Assembly: GCF_004339725.1 (NCBI RefSeq)
Contig: NZ_SMGK01000002.1
Span: forward strand, 1,083,138 to 1,147,137
DNA: 64,000 nucleotides
Source: Acidipila rosea
GTDB taxonomy: Bacteria > Acidobacteriota > Terriglobia > Terriglobales > Acidobacteriaceae
Direction: 5' to 3'
A program made the position numbers and the translations under genes. The notes beneath the pieces were generated by a model. That model was not told where the DNA came from and searched no databases. It was given only the letters and a program-made list of their open reading frames with translations. This document shows, piece by piece, positions 53,484 to 62,720 of this stretch (position 1 is the first letter of the stretch; each line of letters opens with the position of its first letter).

Positions 53484-53924
53484 TTAGGCGACCAGGACCG
53501 CCTTGCCGCCGGCCTTTTCGATCTTCTCCTGCGCGGCCTTTGAAAACTTGTGCGCGTAAACAGTAATGGCCGCTGAGACTTCACCGTTGCCCAGCACCTT
53601 GAGAAGCTCATTGCGCTTCTTCAGCAGGCCCTTAGCGGTGAGGGTTTCGAGCGTCAGTTCGGTTTCACCCAGCTCAACCAGTCGGTCAAGGTTTACAACG
53701 GTGTATTCGGTCCGGAAGATGTTGGTGAAGCCACGCTTGGGGAGACGGCGATGAAGCGGCATCTGGCCGCCCTCGAAGCCGCGCATCAGGCTGGAGCCTG
53801 AACGCGAACCCTGTCCCTTGTGTCCACGGGTCGAAGTCTTTCCATGACCCGATCCCATACCGCGGCCTACACGCTTGCGGTTCCTGTTCGCCTTCTTTGG
53901 CGCCCTGAGATTCGATAAATTCAT
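53484..53924 (-). CDS. rplO: Ribosomal protein L15
   Basis: A 146-residue large-subunit assembly protein. It begins NLSNLRAPKKANRNRKRVGRG, is followed by the glycine/serine-rich GSGHGKTSTRGHKGQGSRSG, and ends in the beta-rich globular domain. A 30-bp palindrome lies 53 bases before the ATG. Confidence 0.97.
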   Translation of the reverse strand: MNLSNLRAPKKANRNRKRVGRGMGSGHGKTSTRGHKGQGSRSGSSLMRGFEGGQMPLHRRLPKRGFTNIFRTEYTVVNLDRLVELGETELTLETLTAKGLLKKRNELLKVLGNGEVSAAITVYAHKFSKAAQEKIEKAGGKAVLVA

Positions 53925-53976
53925 TGCTTTCCTCGCTCAACGCCGGTGGCAATTACGCCTTTCCGACTCGCTTATG

Positions 53977-54006
53977 GAGAATCATTATCATATGGTAATG
54001 ATTCTC
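53977..54006. promoter_or_regulatory. 30-bp palindrome between rpmD and rplO, Fur-box-like
   Basis: GAGAATCATTA (53977-53987) and TAATGATTCTC (53996-54006) are perfect inverted repeats around TCATATGG. The strand-independent core resembles the Fur consensus (TGATAATGATT). It is AT-rich in a GC-rich operon. It could be an operator, an internal promoter control, or an RNA hairpin 12 bases after the rpmD stop. Confidence 0.5.
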
Positions 54007-54018
54007 GGGTAATAATAG

Positions 54019-54207
54019 TTATTCGACGATACGTACCAGATGCGGAATAGCCTTGACCATGCCCCGGATCGACGGCGTATCTTCCCGCTCAACAATCTGG
54101 TTTAGCCGGGTAAAGCCCAATCCCTGCACAACCTTCTTATGCTTCACGGGAGCCTGGATCTTCGAGCGGAAGTACTGGATCTTAATCGTTGCTTTGCTCT
54201 CTGCCAT
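54019..54207 (-). CDS. rpmD: Ribosomal protein L30
   Basis: A 62-residue large-subunit protein, short as usual in bacteria. It has the typical KIQYFRSKIQAPVKHKKVVQ start and GLGFTRLNQIVEREDTPSIRG. It starts two bases after the rpsE stop. Confidence 0.96.
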   Translation of the reverse strand: MAESKATIKIQYFRSKIQAPVKHKKVVQGLGFTRLNQIVEREDTPSIRGMVKAIPHLVRIVE

Positions 54208-54209
54208 GA

Positions 54210-54719
54210 CTATAGCTCCTCAACCTGCTTGCCGCGTGCTGCTGCGACTTCAGCCTTATCGCGCAACTGGACAAGGGCGTCAAAAGTCGCCTTGATCACA
54301 TTGTGCGGGTTTGCGCTACCCAGGCTCTTGGTCAGAACATTCTGCACACCGGCCGAGGTCATCACGGCGCGAACCGCACCGCCGGCGATGACGCCTGTAC
54401 CTTCAGGAGCCGGCTTGAGCAGCACCTGCCCAGACCCGAAGCGCCCGAGAACCTGATGGGGGATGGTCGTCGCGGTCAGGTTGATGCGAACAAGGTTTTT
54501 CTTGGCCGATTCGATACCCTTGCGGATCGCCTGCGGCACTTCCTTAGCCTTGCCCGAACCATAACCGACCACGCCCGCGCCCGGATCACCAACCACTACC
54601 AGCGCCGCGAACGACATATTCTTGCCGCCTTTGACTACCTTGGTGACGCGGTTGATGGCCACAACCTGATCTTTCAGGTTGAACTGACCGGCGTCCACTC
54701 TCTTCTTGATTGTTGCCAT
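54210..54719 (-). CDS. rpsE: Ribosomal protein S5
   Basis: A 169-residue protein at the mRNA entry channel of the 30S subunit. It has a [23 protein letters not shown] dsRNA-binding-like domain (partly quoted), [18 protein letters not shown] and the second-domain [17 protein letters not shown] motif. Length and order are standard. Confidence 0.97.
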   Translation of the reverse strand: MATIKKRVDAGQFNLKDQVVAINRVTKVVKGGKNMSFAALVVVGDPGAGVVGYGSGKAKEVPQAIRKGIESAKKNLVRINLTATTIPHQVLGRFGSGQVLLKPAPEGTGVIAGGAVRAVMTSAGVQNVLTKSLGSANPHNVIKATFDALVQLRDKAEVAAARGKQVEEL

Positions 54720-54764
54720 TCGCTTCCTGATTCCTTCCGGCGTCTCACGCCTGAAACTAAACCC

Positions 54765-55121
54765 TTAGAACTCAAGCCCTGCTTCACGTGCGGCATCCGC
54801 GAGAGCCTTGATGCGTCCGTGATAAAGATAACCGCCGCGATCGAAGACCACCTTCTTGATGCCCTTCTCCTGCGCACGCTCTGCGACCAGCTTGCCCACT
54901 TCTTTTGCAGCGGCGACGTTGCCGCCGGTCTTCATCTTGCCTGCCACAGTCGATGCCGAAGCCAGGGTGAATCCCTTGCTGTCATCGATCACCTGAGCGT
55001 AGATGTGGTTGAGCGAGCGATAAACGTTGAGACGCGGACGCTCCGCCGTTCCCGCCATCTTCTGACGTATGCGCGCATGCACGCGCTGGCGAATTTCATT
55101 TCTTTTCTTCTGTAAAATCAT
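54765..55121 (-). CDS. rplR: Ribosomal protein L18
   Basis: A 118-residue protein that binds 5S rRNA in the central protuberance. It has a basic N-terminus, [20 protein letters not shown], and a C-terminal [20 protein letters not shown] (partial match to the DRGGYxYHGRVKALA signature). Confidence 0.97.
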   Translation of the reverse strand: MILQKKRNEIRQRVHARIRQKMAGTAERPRLNVYRSLNHIYAQVIDDSKGFTLASASTVAGKMKTGGNVAAAKEVGKLVAERAQEKGIKKVVFDRGGYLYHGRIKALADAAREAGLEF

Positions 55122-55166
55122 GGTCTTCCTTCCTAAAGGCGGAGCCGACCTACGGCCCCGTTCGGT

Positions 55167-55706
55167 TTACTTCGCGCCGGTCTTGCCGACCTTCTTCTTC
55201 AGCTTCTCATCAGAATACCGGACGCCCTTATTCTTGTAAGGATCTGGCTTGCGCAGCGAACGCATATCGGCGGCTACCTGGCCGACCTTCTGGCGATCGA
55301 TGCCGCTGATGGTGACACGTGTCTGCTTCGGATCAATGGTTGCAGTGATACCGGTGGGCAATGCGAACTCGATCGGGTGGGAATAGCCGAGGGTAAACAC
55401 AACCACATCCTTGCCCTTCAACTCAGCACGGTAACCAATGCCGACAATGTCGAGATCCTTTGACCAGCCCTTGGTTACACCTTCAACCGCATTGAAAACC
55501 AGTGCGCGGGTCAGACCGTGAATGGCAGCCTGGGAGTCGTTCTCACGAACGGCATGGATGTGGCCATCCTGCGTCTCCAGCTTGATGCCGGCAGGAATTA
55601 CCTGCTGCACCTTGCCCTTGGGTCCCTCGACCACAATGGTGTTGCCCTGGACGGTATACTTCACTCCCGCCGGCAACGGAATCGGCTTCTTACCAATACG
55701 CGACAT
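55167..55706 (-). CDS. rplF: Ribosomal protein L6
   Basis: A 179-residue large-subunit protein near the factor-binding site. It starts [20 protein letters not shown], has two repeated alpha/beta domains, and ends with the signature [21 protein letters not shown]. The 145-base gap upstream of it carries three hairpins. Confidence 0.97.
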   Translation of the reverse strand: MSRIGKKPIPLPAGVKYTVQGNTIVVEGPKGKVQQVIPAGIKLETQDGHIHAVRENDSQAAIHGLTRALVFNAVEGVTKGWSKDLDIVGIGYRAELKGKDVVVFTLGYSHPIEFALPTGITATIDPKQTRVTISGIDRQKVGQVAADMRSLRKPDPYKNKGVRYSDEKLKKKVGKTGAK

Positions 55707-55760
55707 CTTTTAATCCTTAGCGGCTTGCGAGTCCCGGTTTGAGCCGTTCCACTGCAGCCT

Positions 55761-55845
55761 GTCTGCCTTGGCAGACCTGAATCCCTCACCACAGGTGAGG
55801 TCTAGAACTTGATTCACCCAGCTTGCAGCGCGAACCGCTGCAAGC
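55761..55845 (-). promoter_or_regulatory. Three tandem hairpins between rpsH and rplF
   Basis: Three perfect stems follow one another: GTCTGCC/GGCAGAC (55761-55776), CCTCACC/GGTGAGG (55784-55800) and GCTTGCAGCG/CGCTGCAAGC (55821-55845, loop CGAAC). The last begins six bases after the rpsH stop. None has a U-tract, so processing, pausing or protein binding are likelier than termination. Confidence 0.5.
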
Positions 55846-55851
55846 CGGTAA

Positions 55852-56250
55852 TTACCAGACTTCGCAGAGGATCTCGCCACCGACGCCTTCGCGGCGCGCC
55901 TGACGGCCAGTCATCACACCACGCGGAGTAGTAAGGATGCTGATGCCGAGACCACCCTGAACGCGCTTGATCTCATCGCGTCCAACATAAACGCGGCAAC
56001 CGGGACGCGAAATGCGGGAAAGGTCACGAATTGCAGCCTCATTGGTAGCGCTGTATTTAAGATACACGCGAAGAACGGCGCGTCCGTTTTCCTCAGCAGC
56101 CTTGTAGCTGGCGATGTAGCCTTCTTCTTTAAGAATACGGGCAATCTCCGTCTTCAGCTTGGAGGCCGGAACATCCAGCTTCTGATGGCGGGCGCGGATC
56201 GCATTGCGGATGCGTGTCAGAAAATCTGCTACCGGATCGGTCAAACTCAT
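55852..56250 (-). CDS. rpsH: Ribosomal protein S8
   Basis: A 132-residue protein that binds the central domain of 16S rRNA. It starts LTDPVADFLTRIRNAIRARH, and ends with the conserved ILTTPRGVMTGRQARREGVG. In E. coli S8 represses the spc operon by binding its mRNA; whether that holds here is unknown. Confidence 0.97.
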   Translation of the reverse strand: MSLTDPVADFLTRIRNAIRARHQKLDVPASKLKTEIARILKEEGYIASYKAAEENGRAVLRVYLKYSATNEAAIRDLSRISRPGCRVYVGRDEIKRVQGGLGISILTTPRGVMTGRQARREGVGGEILCEVW

Positions 56251-56384
56251 TTGCTCTCCTTCATCCCCCGTTCGCTCTGCTCTTCAGAGAACCCGCGGGA
56301 ATGTCTTGTGACCTAAGGCTATCCAGCCAGGTCTTGATTCGTTATGCGCTCCAGTGAGAAGCGGCTGCTTTGCGCTGCGCCGAG

Positions 56385-56570
56385 TTACCAGGAGGATTTG
56401 ATAACGCCTGGAATCTCACCCTTGAGCGCCAGCTGGCGGAAGCACAGACGGCAGATGCCGAACTTGCGCAGGAAGGCGCGCGGACGACCGCACAGCTTGC
56501 AGCGGTTATGCTGACGGCACTTGAACTTTGGCTTGCGGGCGTCTTTCACCCTCTTTGCAGTCGTTGACAT
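56385..56570 (-). CDS. rpsN: Ribosomal protein S14, zinc type
   Basis: A 61-residue short S14 (type Z). Four cysteines in CxxC pairs (Cys24, Cys27, Cys40, Cys43) hold zinc, and the end reads [12 protein letters not shown] as in other type Z proteins. Only this zinc-dependent form is seen in the window. Confidence 0.97.
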   Translation of the reverse strand: MSTTAKRVKDARKPKFKCRQHNRCKLCGRPRAFLRKFGICRLCFRQLALKGEIPGVIKSSW

Positions 56571-56591
56571 AATCTCTTTTTCCTTCTCCCG

Positions 56592-57143
56592 TTACGCGGT
56601 CTGGCGGAAAGGCATGCCGAACTGCTTGAGCAGCGCGCGCGCCTGGTTATCATCGCTGGCCGACGTAACGATGGTGATGTTCATGCCCTTGAGCTTCTCT
56701 ACCTTTGAGTAGTCGATCTCGGGAAAGATGAGCTGGTCGCGCATGCCGAGGGTATAGTTGCCGCGGCCATCAAAGCTCTTGGTGGAGACGCCGCGGAAAT
56801 CGCGGACACGGGGCAGAGCAACCGAGATCAGACGGTCCAAGAACTCATACATTGTATCGCCACGCAATGTGACCATGGCGCCGATCGGCATCCCCTCGCG
56901 GAGCTTAAAAGCAGCGATGGACTTCTTGGCGCGGGTGGTGACTGGCTTCTGACCGGCGATGGCCGCCAGATCTGCCGACAGCGGATCGAGCAGCTTGGAG
57001 TTCTGTGTGGCTTCACCGAGTCCCATGTTGAGGACTATCTTCTCGAGGCGAGGAACTGCCATCGGATTCTCAAGACCGAGCTCCTTCTGGAGTGCGCCCT
57101 TGATTTCCTTGTGATACTTCTCTTTGAGCCTTGCGACTGCCAT
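56592..57143 (-). CDS. rplE: Ribosomal protein L5
   Basis: A 183-residue protein that links 5S rRNA to P-site tRNA. It has [19 protein letters not shown] near residue 30, [20 protein letters not shown] near 67 and the [19 protein letters not shown] stretch near 145. Order and length are standard. Confidence 0.97.
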   Translation of the reverse strand: MAVARLKEKYHKEIKGALQKELGLENPMAVPRLEKIVLNMGLGEATQNSKLLDPLSADLAAIAGQKPVTTRAKKSIAAFKLREGMPIGAMVTLRGDTMYEFLDRLISVALPRVRDFRGVSTKSFDGRGNYTLGMRDQLIFPEIDYSKVEKLKGMNITIVTSASDDNQARALLKQFGMPFRQTA

Positions 57144-57228
57144 TTCTCTTCTCTTTTCTTCTCCGGTCTCGGATTGGCCGGGGCCGTATACCGTTACGGA
57201 GGGGGTTCAATTGCGCCAGAGGCGCGGT

Positions 57229-57558
57229 TTACTTCTTCTTTGCTGCCAGAGTCTGGCCGCACTTCTTGCAGACGCGAACTTTGGTGTCACCCTCGAACTT
57301 GTGACCCACACGCGTCGGGCCGCAGCTCGAGCAGACCAGCATCACATTCGAGATGTGCACCGGAGCTTCCTGCTCGGCAATACCGCCCTTGATATTTTTC
57401 TGCGGGTTCGGGCGCACATTCTTCTTCACCACATGAACGTGCTCGACCAGTACGCGGTTCTCGTCGGGAATGACACGCAGAACGCGACCGCGCTTGCCCT
57501 TGTCGCCCCCTGCGATCACTTCGACAGTGTCATTTCGCTGAATATTCAAACTCGGCAT
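57229..57558 (-). CDS. rplX: Ribosomal protein L24
   Basis: A 109-residue early-assembly protein with the KOW motif near the N-terminus (VIAGGDKGKRGRVLRVIPDE). Its C-terminal part has two CxxC pairs (MLVCSSC, VCKKCGQ), suggesting a bound zinc. Confidence 0.96.
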   Translation of the reverse strand: MPSLNIQRNDTVEVIAGGDKGKRGRVLRVIPDENRVLVEHVHVVKKNVRPNPQKNIKGGIAEQEAPVHISNVMLVCSSCGPTRVGHKFEGDTKVRVCKKCGQTLAAKKK

Positions 57559-57594
57559 AAGCCTTCCCTTATTCTCTGCTGCCTGGCTTCTCGT

Positions 57595-57966
57595 TTAGAG
57601 AACTTCCGGGGCGAGTGAAACAATCTTCAGAAACTTCTTCTCGCGCAATTCCCTGGCCACCGGCCCGAAGACGCGCGTCCCAACCGGCTCGCCGGCTTCG
57701 TTGATCAGCACCGCCGCATTGGAGTCAAAGCGGATGTAGGTGCCGTCGCGGCGACGGTATTCCTTGCGGGTACGAACGACTACCGCCTTGACGACCTTGC
57801 CCTTCTTAACCTGACCGTCGGGCGATGCTTCCTTAACAGCCGCGGTGATCACGTCACCCAGGCCAGCCTTCTTACCGCTCGAACCACCCAGCGGCAGGAT
57901 CATCTGCAGCTTGCGGGCACCGGAATTATCCGCTACCTCAAGCATGGACCTCATCTGCACTGCCAT
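57595..57966 (-). CDS. rplN: Ribosomal protein L14
   Basis: A 123-residue protein at the 30S/50S bridge. It begins [20 protein letters not shown] and has the conserved [20 protein letters not shown] and [20 protein letters not shown]. Highly conserved, standard length. Confidence 0.97.
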   Translation of the reverse strand: MAVQMRSMLEVADNSGARKLQMILPLGGSSGKKAGLGDVITAAVKEASPDGQVKKGKVVKAVVVRTRKEYRRRDGTYIRFDSNAAVLINEAGEPVGTRVFGPVARELREKKFLKIVSLAPEVL

Positions 57967-58002
57967 CGTCGAATCTCCTTCAATCTTCCGCGTTTCGCAG
58001 CC

Positions 58003-58326
58003 TTAGCTGGCGACCGCTGCTTTCTCTTCAATCTGGGCAAGGGCCGAACGACGGACAATCTCTTCCAGGTTCCAGCGCTTCAGCTTGCTCAGCGGACGCG
58101 TCTCACGGATGCGAACCATATCCCCAACGCGGGCGGAGTTCTGCTCATCATGCGCGTAAAACTTCTTATTCGTCTTCATGACGCGCTTGTACTTCGGATG
58201 AGCCTTGCGCATTTCGACTTCGACCACGATGGTCTTCTGCATCTTGGTCGACACAACCTGACCGACCTTCTCATTACGGCGCGATTCAGGCTGCGCCTGC
58301 TGGGTTTGATTCTCTGCTGCGCTCAT
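58003..58326 (-). CDS. rpsQ: Ribosomal protein S17
   Basis: A 107-residue OB-fold protein of the small subunit. About 20 extra polar residues precede the conserved [17 protein letters not shown]. The [20 protein letters not shown] part is standard. It starts three bases after rpmC. Confidence 0.96.
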   Translation of the reverse strand: MSAAENQTQQAQPESRRNEKVGQVVSTKMQKTIVVEVEMRKAHPKYKRVMKTNKKFYAHDEQNSARVGDMVRIRETRPLSKLKRWNLEEIVRRSALAQIEEKAAVAS

Positions 58327-58329
58327 GGC

Positions 58330-58596
58330 TTAGCTGGACCCCTTCTTTAGCTTTTTCGCCTTCGCTGGCGGCGCGCTGGATTCCGCTTTGTGCTGGGCGC
58401 CGTGAAGTCCAAGCGCACGCTCGCGATTGATCGTCTGGATGCGGGCGATATCTTTCCTGAGCTCGCGCAGTTTCTTGACGCCTTCATTCTGGCCGAGTTT
58501 CATCTGAAAACGCAGGCGGAAGAGCTGCTCGGCGGTCTTACGCTCCTCGACCACCAGTTCGCCATCGCTCAGGTTACGAATCTTGTCTAGTTCCAT
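58330..58596 (-). CDS. rpmC: Ribosomal protein L29
   Basis: An 88-residue protein near the exit tunnel where nascent-chain factors dock. The first 65 residues are typical (LFRLRFQMKLGQNEGVKKLR, IARIQTINRERAL). The last 20 form an extra alanine/lysine-rich tail (SSAPPAKAKKLKKGSS). Confidence 0.96.
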   Translation of the reverse strand: MELDKIRNLSDGELVVEERKTAEQLFRLRFQMKLGQNEGVKKLRELRKDIARIQTINRERALGLHGAQHKAESSAPPAKAKKLKKGSS

Positions 58597-58671
58597 CTCG
58601 TCTGAATCTTCTCTCCGGGACTGCCCGCCCTCAGGCGGCGTCTCCCAAATCTCAAATACCCAACTACCGTA

Positions 58672-59106
58672 CTACTTGGCCGCTACCGTCGCCTTCACGG
58701 TGTGGCGCTGTACAAAACGTGTCTTCAAGGGAAGCTTGTGGGAAGCAAGTCTCATCGCTTCCTGAGCCATCTCCGGAGAGACGCCTTCCATCTCAAAGAG
58801 TAACTTACCCGGGCGAACAACTGCGACCCAGTGATCGGGAGCGCCCTTGCCCTTACCCATACGGGTTTCGGCCGGCTTCTTGGTTACCGGCTTGTCCGGA
58901 AACAGCCGCAGCCAGATCTTGCCGCCGCGCTTGATGAAGCGGGTCATAGCAATACGGCTCGCCTCGATCTGGCGGTCGGTAATGTAGCCGCACTCCATGA
59001 CCTTGAGGCCGTAGTCGCCGAACGCCAGCTCCGAGCCGCGCCAGGCCTTACCCTTCATGCGTCCGCGCTGCTGCTTGCGGAACTTGACCTTCTTTGGCAT
59101 CAACAT
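58672..59106 (-). CDS. rplP: Ribosomal protein L16
   Basis: A 144-residue protein near the A site. It has [17 protein letters not shown], the [20 protein letters not shown] stretch (partly quoted), and the [20 protein letters not shown] motif. ATG 59106 fits the GAGG ribosome site best; ATG 59100 is also possible. Confidence 0.97.
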   Translation of the reverse strand: MLMPKKVKFRKQQRGRMKGKAWRGSELAFGDYGLKVMECGYITDRQIEASRIAMTRFIKRGGKIWLRLFPDKPVTKKPAETRMGKGKGAPDHWVAVVRPGKLLFEMEGVSPEMAQEAMRLASHKLPLKTRFVQRHTVKATVAAK

Positions 59107-59122
59107 AAGAAAAACCTCTGTA

Positions 59123-59150
59123 CAACCAGTTATCTGTTCTCAGTAGACAG
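59123..59150 (-). repeat. Degenerate heptanucleotide repeats between rpsC and rplP
   Basis: Four seven-base steps on the plus strand, CAACCAG, TTATCTG, TTCTCAG and TAGACAG, lie in the 92-base gap. On the transcript the units start with CTG or CAG. They resemble in style, not in sequence, the arrays near rpmJ and rpoA. Confidence 0.5.
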
Positions 59151-59198
59151 CTTGGAAGAGCTTCCGGCTTCGAAGACCGGCTGGAAGCCCGCAACGGC

Positions 59199-59870
59199 CT
59201 AGAATACCGACGTGCCGACCGCTGCCTGCGGCTCACGCCGCTTCTGCTGGTAGATGTCGCCGCGATAAATCCACGTCTTGACACCGATAATGCCGTACGT
59301 CGTGTGCGCCTCTGCAAAGCCGTAGTCGATGTCAGCGCGGAGGGTGTGCAGCGGCAGACGACCCTGCAGGTACCACTCGGAACGGGCGATCTCATTTCCG
59401 TTCAGGCGACCCGAAACGCGGACCTTGATGCCCTTGCAGCCGAAGCGGAGAGCTGAATCCACTGACTTACGCATGGCGCGGCGGAAACCGACACGCTTCT
59501 CCAACTGCAGGGCGATGCTCTCAGCAACCAACTGCGCATCAAGCTCAGGCTTGTTGACTTCGAGAATGTCGATAAAGACATCGCGGTTCGTGCGCTTCTG
59601 CAGCTCGAGCTTGAGCTTGTCGATCTCGGCACCCTTGCGGCCGATGATGATGCCAGGACGCGCAGTGCGAATGATGATGCGCAGCTTGTTGCCGGGGCGC
59701 TCGATCTCGACTGAGCTGACGCCGGCAGCCTTAAGCTTTTCCTTGAGCTCACGCTTCAGGTGAACATCTTCCACCAGGAGCTTATCGTAGTCGCGAACCA
59801 CAAACCAGCGCGACTTCCACGGCTTATTGACGCCGAGCCGAAATCCGTAAGGATGGACTTTCTGTCCCAT
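59199..59870 (-). CDS. rpsC: Ribosomal protein S3
   Basis: A 223-residue protein at the mRNA entry site. It starts [20 protein letters not shown], has the KH motif [20 protein letters not shown] near residue 68, and ends with [20 protein letters not shown]. It lies 23 bases after rplV. Confidence 0.97.
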   Translation of the reverse strand: MGQKVHPYGFRLGVNKPWKSRWFVVRDYDKLLVEDVHLKRELKEKLKAAGVSSVEIERPGNKLRIIIRTARPGIIIGRKGAEIDKLKLELQKRTNRDVFIDILEVNKPELDAQLVAESIALQLEKRVGFRRAMRKSVDSALRFGCKGIKVRVSGRLNGNEIARSEWYLQGRLPLHTLRADIDYGFAEAHTTYGIIGVKTWIYRGDIYQQKRREPQAAVGTSVF

Positions 59871-59893
59871 AAATTCCCCTTAACCTCTACCTG

Positions 59894-60394
59894 CTACTTA
59901 GCGGCCTTCGCCGTCTTCTTAGCTGCCGTCTTCTTGGCAGGCGCCTTCTTGACAGCTGCACGCTTGGTAGCGCGCTTCGTCGCGGGCTTCGATACCGATT
60001 CTCCGTCGGCGTTGGATGCGAGAGCTGCCTGCTTACGCTCAGCCACGGAGATGATGATGTGTGCGAGCCTGCGCTGATAGCGGAAGGCACGTCCCATCGG
60101 AGCGGGGCGGATACGCTTCATCCGCGGTCCCTCGTTCGCGATCGCCTGCTTGACATACAGGTTATCGATATCGACGTCGAGCCCCTGCTCATCGCTGAGG
60201 TAGTTGGCGTTCTGGAGCGCGGAACGGAGTACCTTCTCGACCATCGGGGCGCAGCCCTTCTTGGTGAAAGCCATCGTGTTCAGCGCGTCTTCGACGCGGC
60301 GGCCCTTGATCAGCTCGAGCACGAGCCTCGCCTTCTGCGGCGATACCCGCTGGAATCGCGCCTCTGCTCTGAATTCGCGTGTGTCTAGTTGCAT
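59894..60394 (-). CDS. rplV: Ribosomal protein L22 with a histone-H1-like tail
   Basis: A 166-residue protein whose loop lines the exit tunnel (target of macrolides). The first 115 residues are standard (SPQKARLVLELIKGRRVEDAL, partly quoted; MKRIRPAPMGRAFRYQRRLAH). The remaining 50 are an alanine/lysine/threonine/proline tail with PAKKTAAKK-type repeats like histone H1 or HupB, not part of normal L22 of about 110-118 residues. I chose ATG 60394, which has GAAGG upstream. Confidence 0.95.
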   Translation of the reverse strand: MQLDTREFRAEARFQRVSPQKARLVLELIKGRRVEDALNTMAFTKKGCAPMVEKVLRSALQNANYLSDEQGLDVDIDNLYVKQAIANEGPRMKRIRPAPMGRAFRYQRRLAHIIISVAERKQAALASNADGESVSKPATKRATKRAAVKKAPAKKTAAKKTAKAAK

Positions 60395-60428
60395 TGGCTT
60401 GCCTTCTAATCTCTCGTCTGAAAAATCG

Positions 60429-60716
60429 TTACCGCGCCTTAGCCGACGACTCGGATGCCTTGGCCGAATGGCCCTTGAAAGTACGGGTCGCCGAGAACTC
60501 ACCCAGCTTGTGCCCGACCATGTTCTCGGTCACATACACCGGCACGAACTTCTTGCCGTTGTGCACCGCAATCGTGTGCCCCACCATCTCCGGGTGGATC
60601 GTCGAACGGCGCGACCAGGTGCGAATCACCTTCTTGTCGTTCGCCTGGTTGAGCGCTTCCACTTTTACCATCAGGTGCCCGTCAATGAACGGACCCTTTT
60701 TTGTCGACCGTGCCAT
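60429..60716 (-). CDS. rpsS: Ribosomal protein S19
   Basis: A 95-residue protein of the 30S head. It has [40 protein letters not shown] and [17 protein letters not shown]. Standard length and order. Confidence 0.97.
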   Translation of the reverse strand: MARSTKKGPFIDGHLMVKVEALNQANDKKVIRTWSRRSTIHPEMVGHTIAVHNGKKFVPVYVTENMVGHKLGEFSATRTFKGHSAKASESSAKAR

Positions 60717-60742
60717 CAGAAATCCTCGTCTGCTGCTGTTTC

Positions 60743-61567
60743 TTACTTCGAACGGCGGTTCACGATGAACGTGTCAGTCCGCTTGTTGTTACGTGTCTTG
60801 TAGCCGCGTGTCGGCTGACCCCACGGGGTCACCGGATGACGTCCACCCGAAGTCTTGCCCTCACCACCGCCGTGCGGGTGATCGACCGGGTTCATCGAGA
60901 CACCACGGTTGGTTGGCCGGATACCTTTCCAGCGGTTGCGTCCTGCCTTGCCAATGGACACATTCTCGTGATCCGTATTGCCCACCTGGCCAATGGTCGC
61001 CATGCACTCAACCAGTACGCGACGCGTCTCACCCGAAGGCAGCTTGAGAAGGGCGTAGTCGCCTTCCTTGGCCACCAGCTGGGCCGAAGCGCCAGCCGAG
61101 CGCACCATCTGCGCGCCCTTGCCGGGGCGAAGCTCGACATTGTGAACCGTGGTGCCGGCCGGAATATTCTTGAGCGGCAGTGCGTTGCCGATAAGAATGT
61201 CAGCTTCCGGACCGCTCATGATGGTCTGTCCGACCTTGAGACCCACTGGCTGAATGATATAGCGCTTCTCACCATCAGCGTAGCTGATCAGGGCAATGCG
61301 CGAGGAGCGGTTGGGGTCGTACTCGATGGTCGCCACTTTGCCCGGAACGCCATACTTTTCGCGCTTGAAGTCGATCAGGCGAAGCTGCTTCTTGTGACCG
61401 CCACCATGATGACGGATGGTCAGATCACCCGAGTTGCGTCGTCCGCCTGTGCGCTGCTTAACCACGAGCAGCGGCTTGTAGGGCCGGTCGGTCGTGATGT
61501 CATCGTTGACCAGCGAGGTCTTGAAGCGCAACGTCGGGGTGATCGGTCTATATGTCTTAATCGGCAT
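60743..61567 (-). CDS. rplB: Ribosomal protein L2
   Basis: A 274-residue protein needed for peptidyl transfer. It starts [19 protein letters not shown] and ends with the conserved [21 protein letters not shown], which holds the catalytic-site histidine. It is separated from rplW by 99 bases. Confidence 0.97.
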   Translation of the reverse strand: MPIKTYRPITPTLRFKTSLVNDDITTDRPYKPLLVVKQRTGGRRNSGDLTIRHHGGGHKKQLRLIDFKREKYGVPGKVATIEYDPNRSSRIALISYADGEKRYIIQPVGLKVGQTIMSGPEADILIGNALPLKNIPAGTTVHNVELRPGKGAQMVRSAGASAQLVAKEGDYALLKLPSGETRRVLVECMATIGQVGNTDHENVSIGKAGRNRWKGIRPTNRGVSMNPVDHPHGGGEGKTSGGRHPVTPWGQPTRGYKTRNNKRTDTFIVNRRSK

Positions 61568-61666
61568 CGTCTAAGCTCTTTGCTTCCAGCTGCTCCACTT
61601 GCACAGCTCGTTCTTATCTTGTCTAAGTCCTGAATCCGTTATGTCCCGAGTCAGGATCCGGGCTGG

Positions 61667-61960
61667 CTACAGGCTATCCACGTAGTCCGGCATCTTCTGG
61701 CCTGCCTGAAGCCGTACATACGCCTTCTTCCAGTCAGGACGATAGCCAGAGAACTTGCCCCGGCGACGCTCTTTACCCAGAACGTTTGCCGTGCGGACCG
61801 CGGAGACCTTTACCTTGAAGATCGTCTCCACCGCCTGCTTCACTTCCGTCTTGGTAGCTTTGGAGTTTACCTCGAAGACCAGAGTCCCTTCGGTTTCCTT
61901 CACTCCCATTCCCTTCTCAGTAATCAAGGGGCGGCGAATTACATCAAAAGTTGTTGGCAT
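61667..61960 (-). CDS. rplW: Ribosomal protein L23
   Basis: A 97-residue protein at the exit tunnel where trigger factor and SRP bind. It has DVIRRPLITEKGMGV, FEVNSKATKTEVKQAVETIF and the VRTANVLGKERRRGKFSGYR loop. Its start overlaps the rplD stop by one base. Confidence 0.97.
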   Translation of the reverse strand: MPTTFDVIRRPLITEKGMGVKETEGTLVFEVNSKATKTEVKQAVETIFKVKVSAVRTANVLGKERRRGKFSGYRPDWKKAYVRLQAGQKMPDYVDSL

Positions 61961-62640
61961 TAGGCCACCTCCGCATTCCGGGCCGCCAGCTTGCGCTTCG
62001 AGACCGTCTTCCTGAGTGACTCCTGCAGCTGCTCGAGAGCCGACCGGGAAAAGATCGCCCGCTCGTAGCGAAGCAGGTCATAAGGATGTACTTCGGTATT
62101 GAGCATCAGCTCAACGCCGCTCAGGTTCCTGGAGCCAAGCATCAGTTTCTCGCTCAGCGTCTGGCTATTCTCCACCAGCAGGATCGTCCGCTTTGCTTCC
62201 AGCTTGTCGAATGCCTGACGGTACAGCTTCGTCTTCGGCTCACTGAGGTCGAAAGACTCGACCACGATCAGCTTGCCATCTGCCAGCTTTGCAGCCAGCG
62301 CAGAGCGGAGTGCACCGAGCAGCTTCTTACGCGGGAAGGCGTAATCGTAGCTGCGGGGCTGCGGTCCGTGCACCGTGCCACCGTGGCGCCAGAGGGGCGA
62401 GCGAACCGAACCCACGCGGGCGCGGCCAGTTCCCTTCTGCTTCCACAGCTTCTTGCCGGAGCCCGAAACCAGCTTGCGATTTTTGGTCGCGGCCGTTCCC
62501 TGGCGCAAGGCTGCACGATAGTGCTTGACCGCCTCCCAGAGCAGCGCCTCGTTCACTTCACTCGGGGCGAAGATTTCGTCGGCCAGTTCAAAGGATCCGA
62601 CTTTCTGTCCACCGAGATCGACTACATCAATGTTTGCCAT
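61960..62640 (-). CDS. rplD: Ribosomal protein L4
   Basis: A 226-residue protein whose long loop reaches the exit tunnel. It shows WKQKGTGRARVGSVRSPLWR near residue 70 and RSYDYAFPRKKLLGALRSAL near 95. I use ATG 62640; an in-frame extension upstream is not supported. In E. coli L4 also represses the S10 operon. Confidence 0.97.
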   Translation of the reverse strand: MANIDVVDLGGQKVGSFELADEIFAPSEVNEALLWEAVKHYRAALRQGTAATKNRKLVSGSGKKLWKQKGTGRARVGSVRSPLWRHGGTVHGPQPRSYDYAFPRKKLLGALRSALAAKLADGKLIVVESFDLSEPKTKLYRQAFDKLEAKRTILLVENSQTLSEKLMLGSRNLSGVELMLNTEVHPYDLLRYERAIFSRSALEQLQESLRKTVSKRKLAARNAEVA

Positions 62641-62720
62641 CGTCTTCTCTTTCACGCTGCGGGTCAGAACCCGGCGTTCAAATCTCAATACCGCAGGTGT
62701 ATGTGCCTGGGCGGTCTGCT

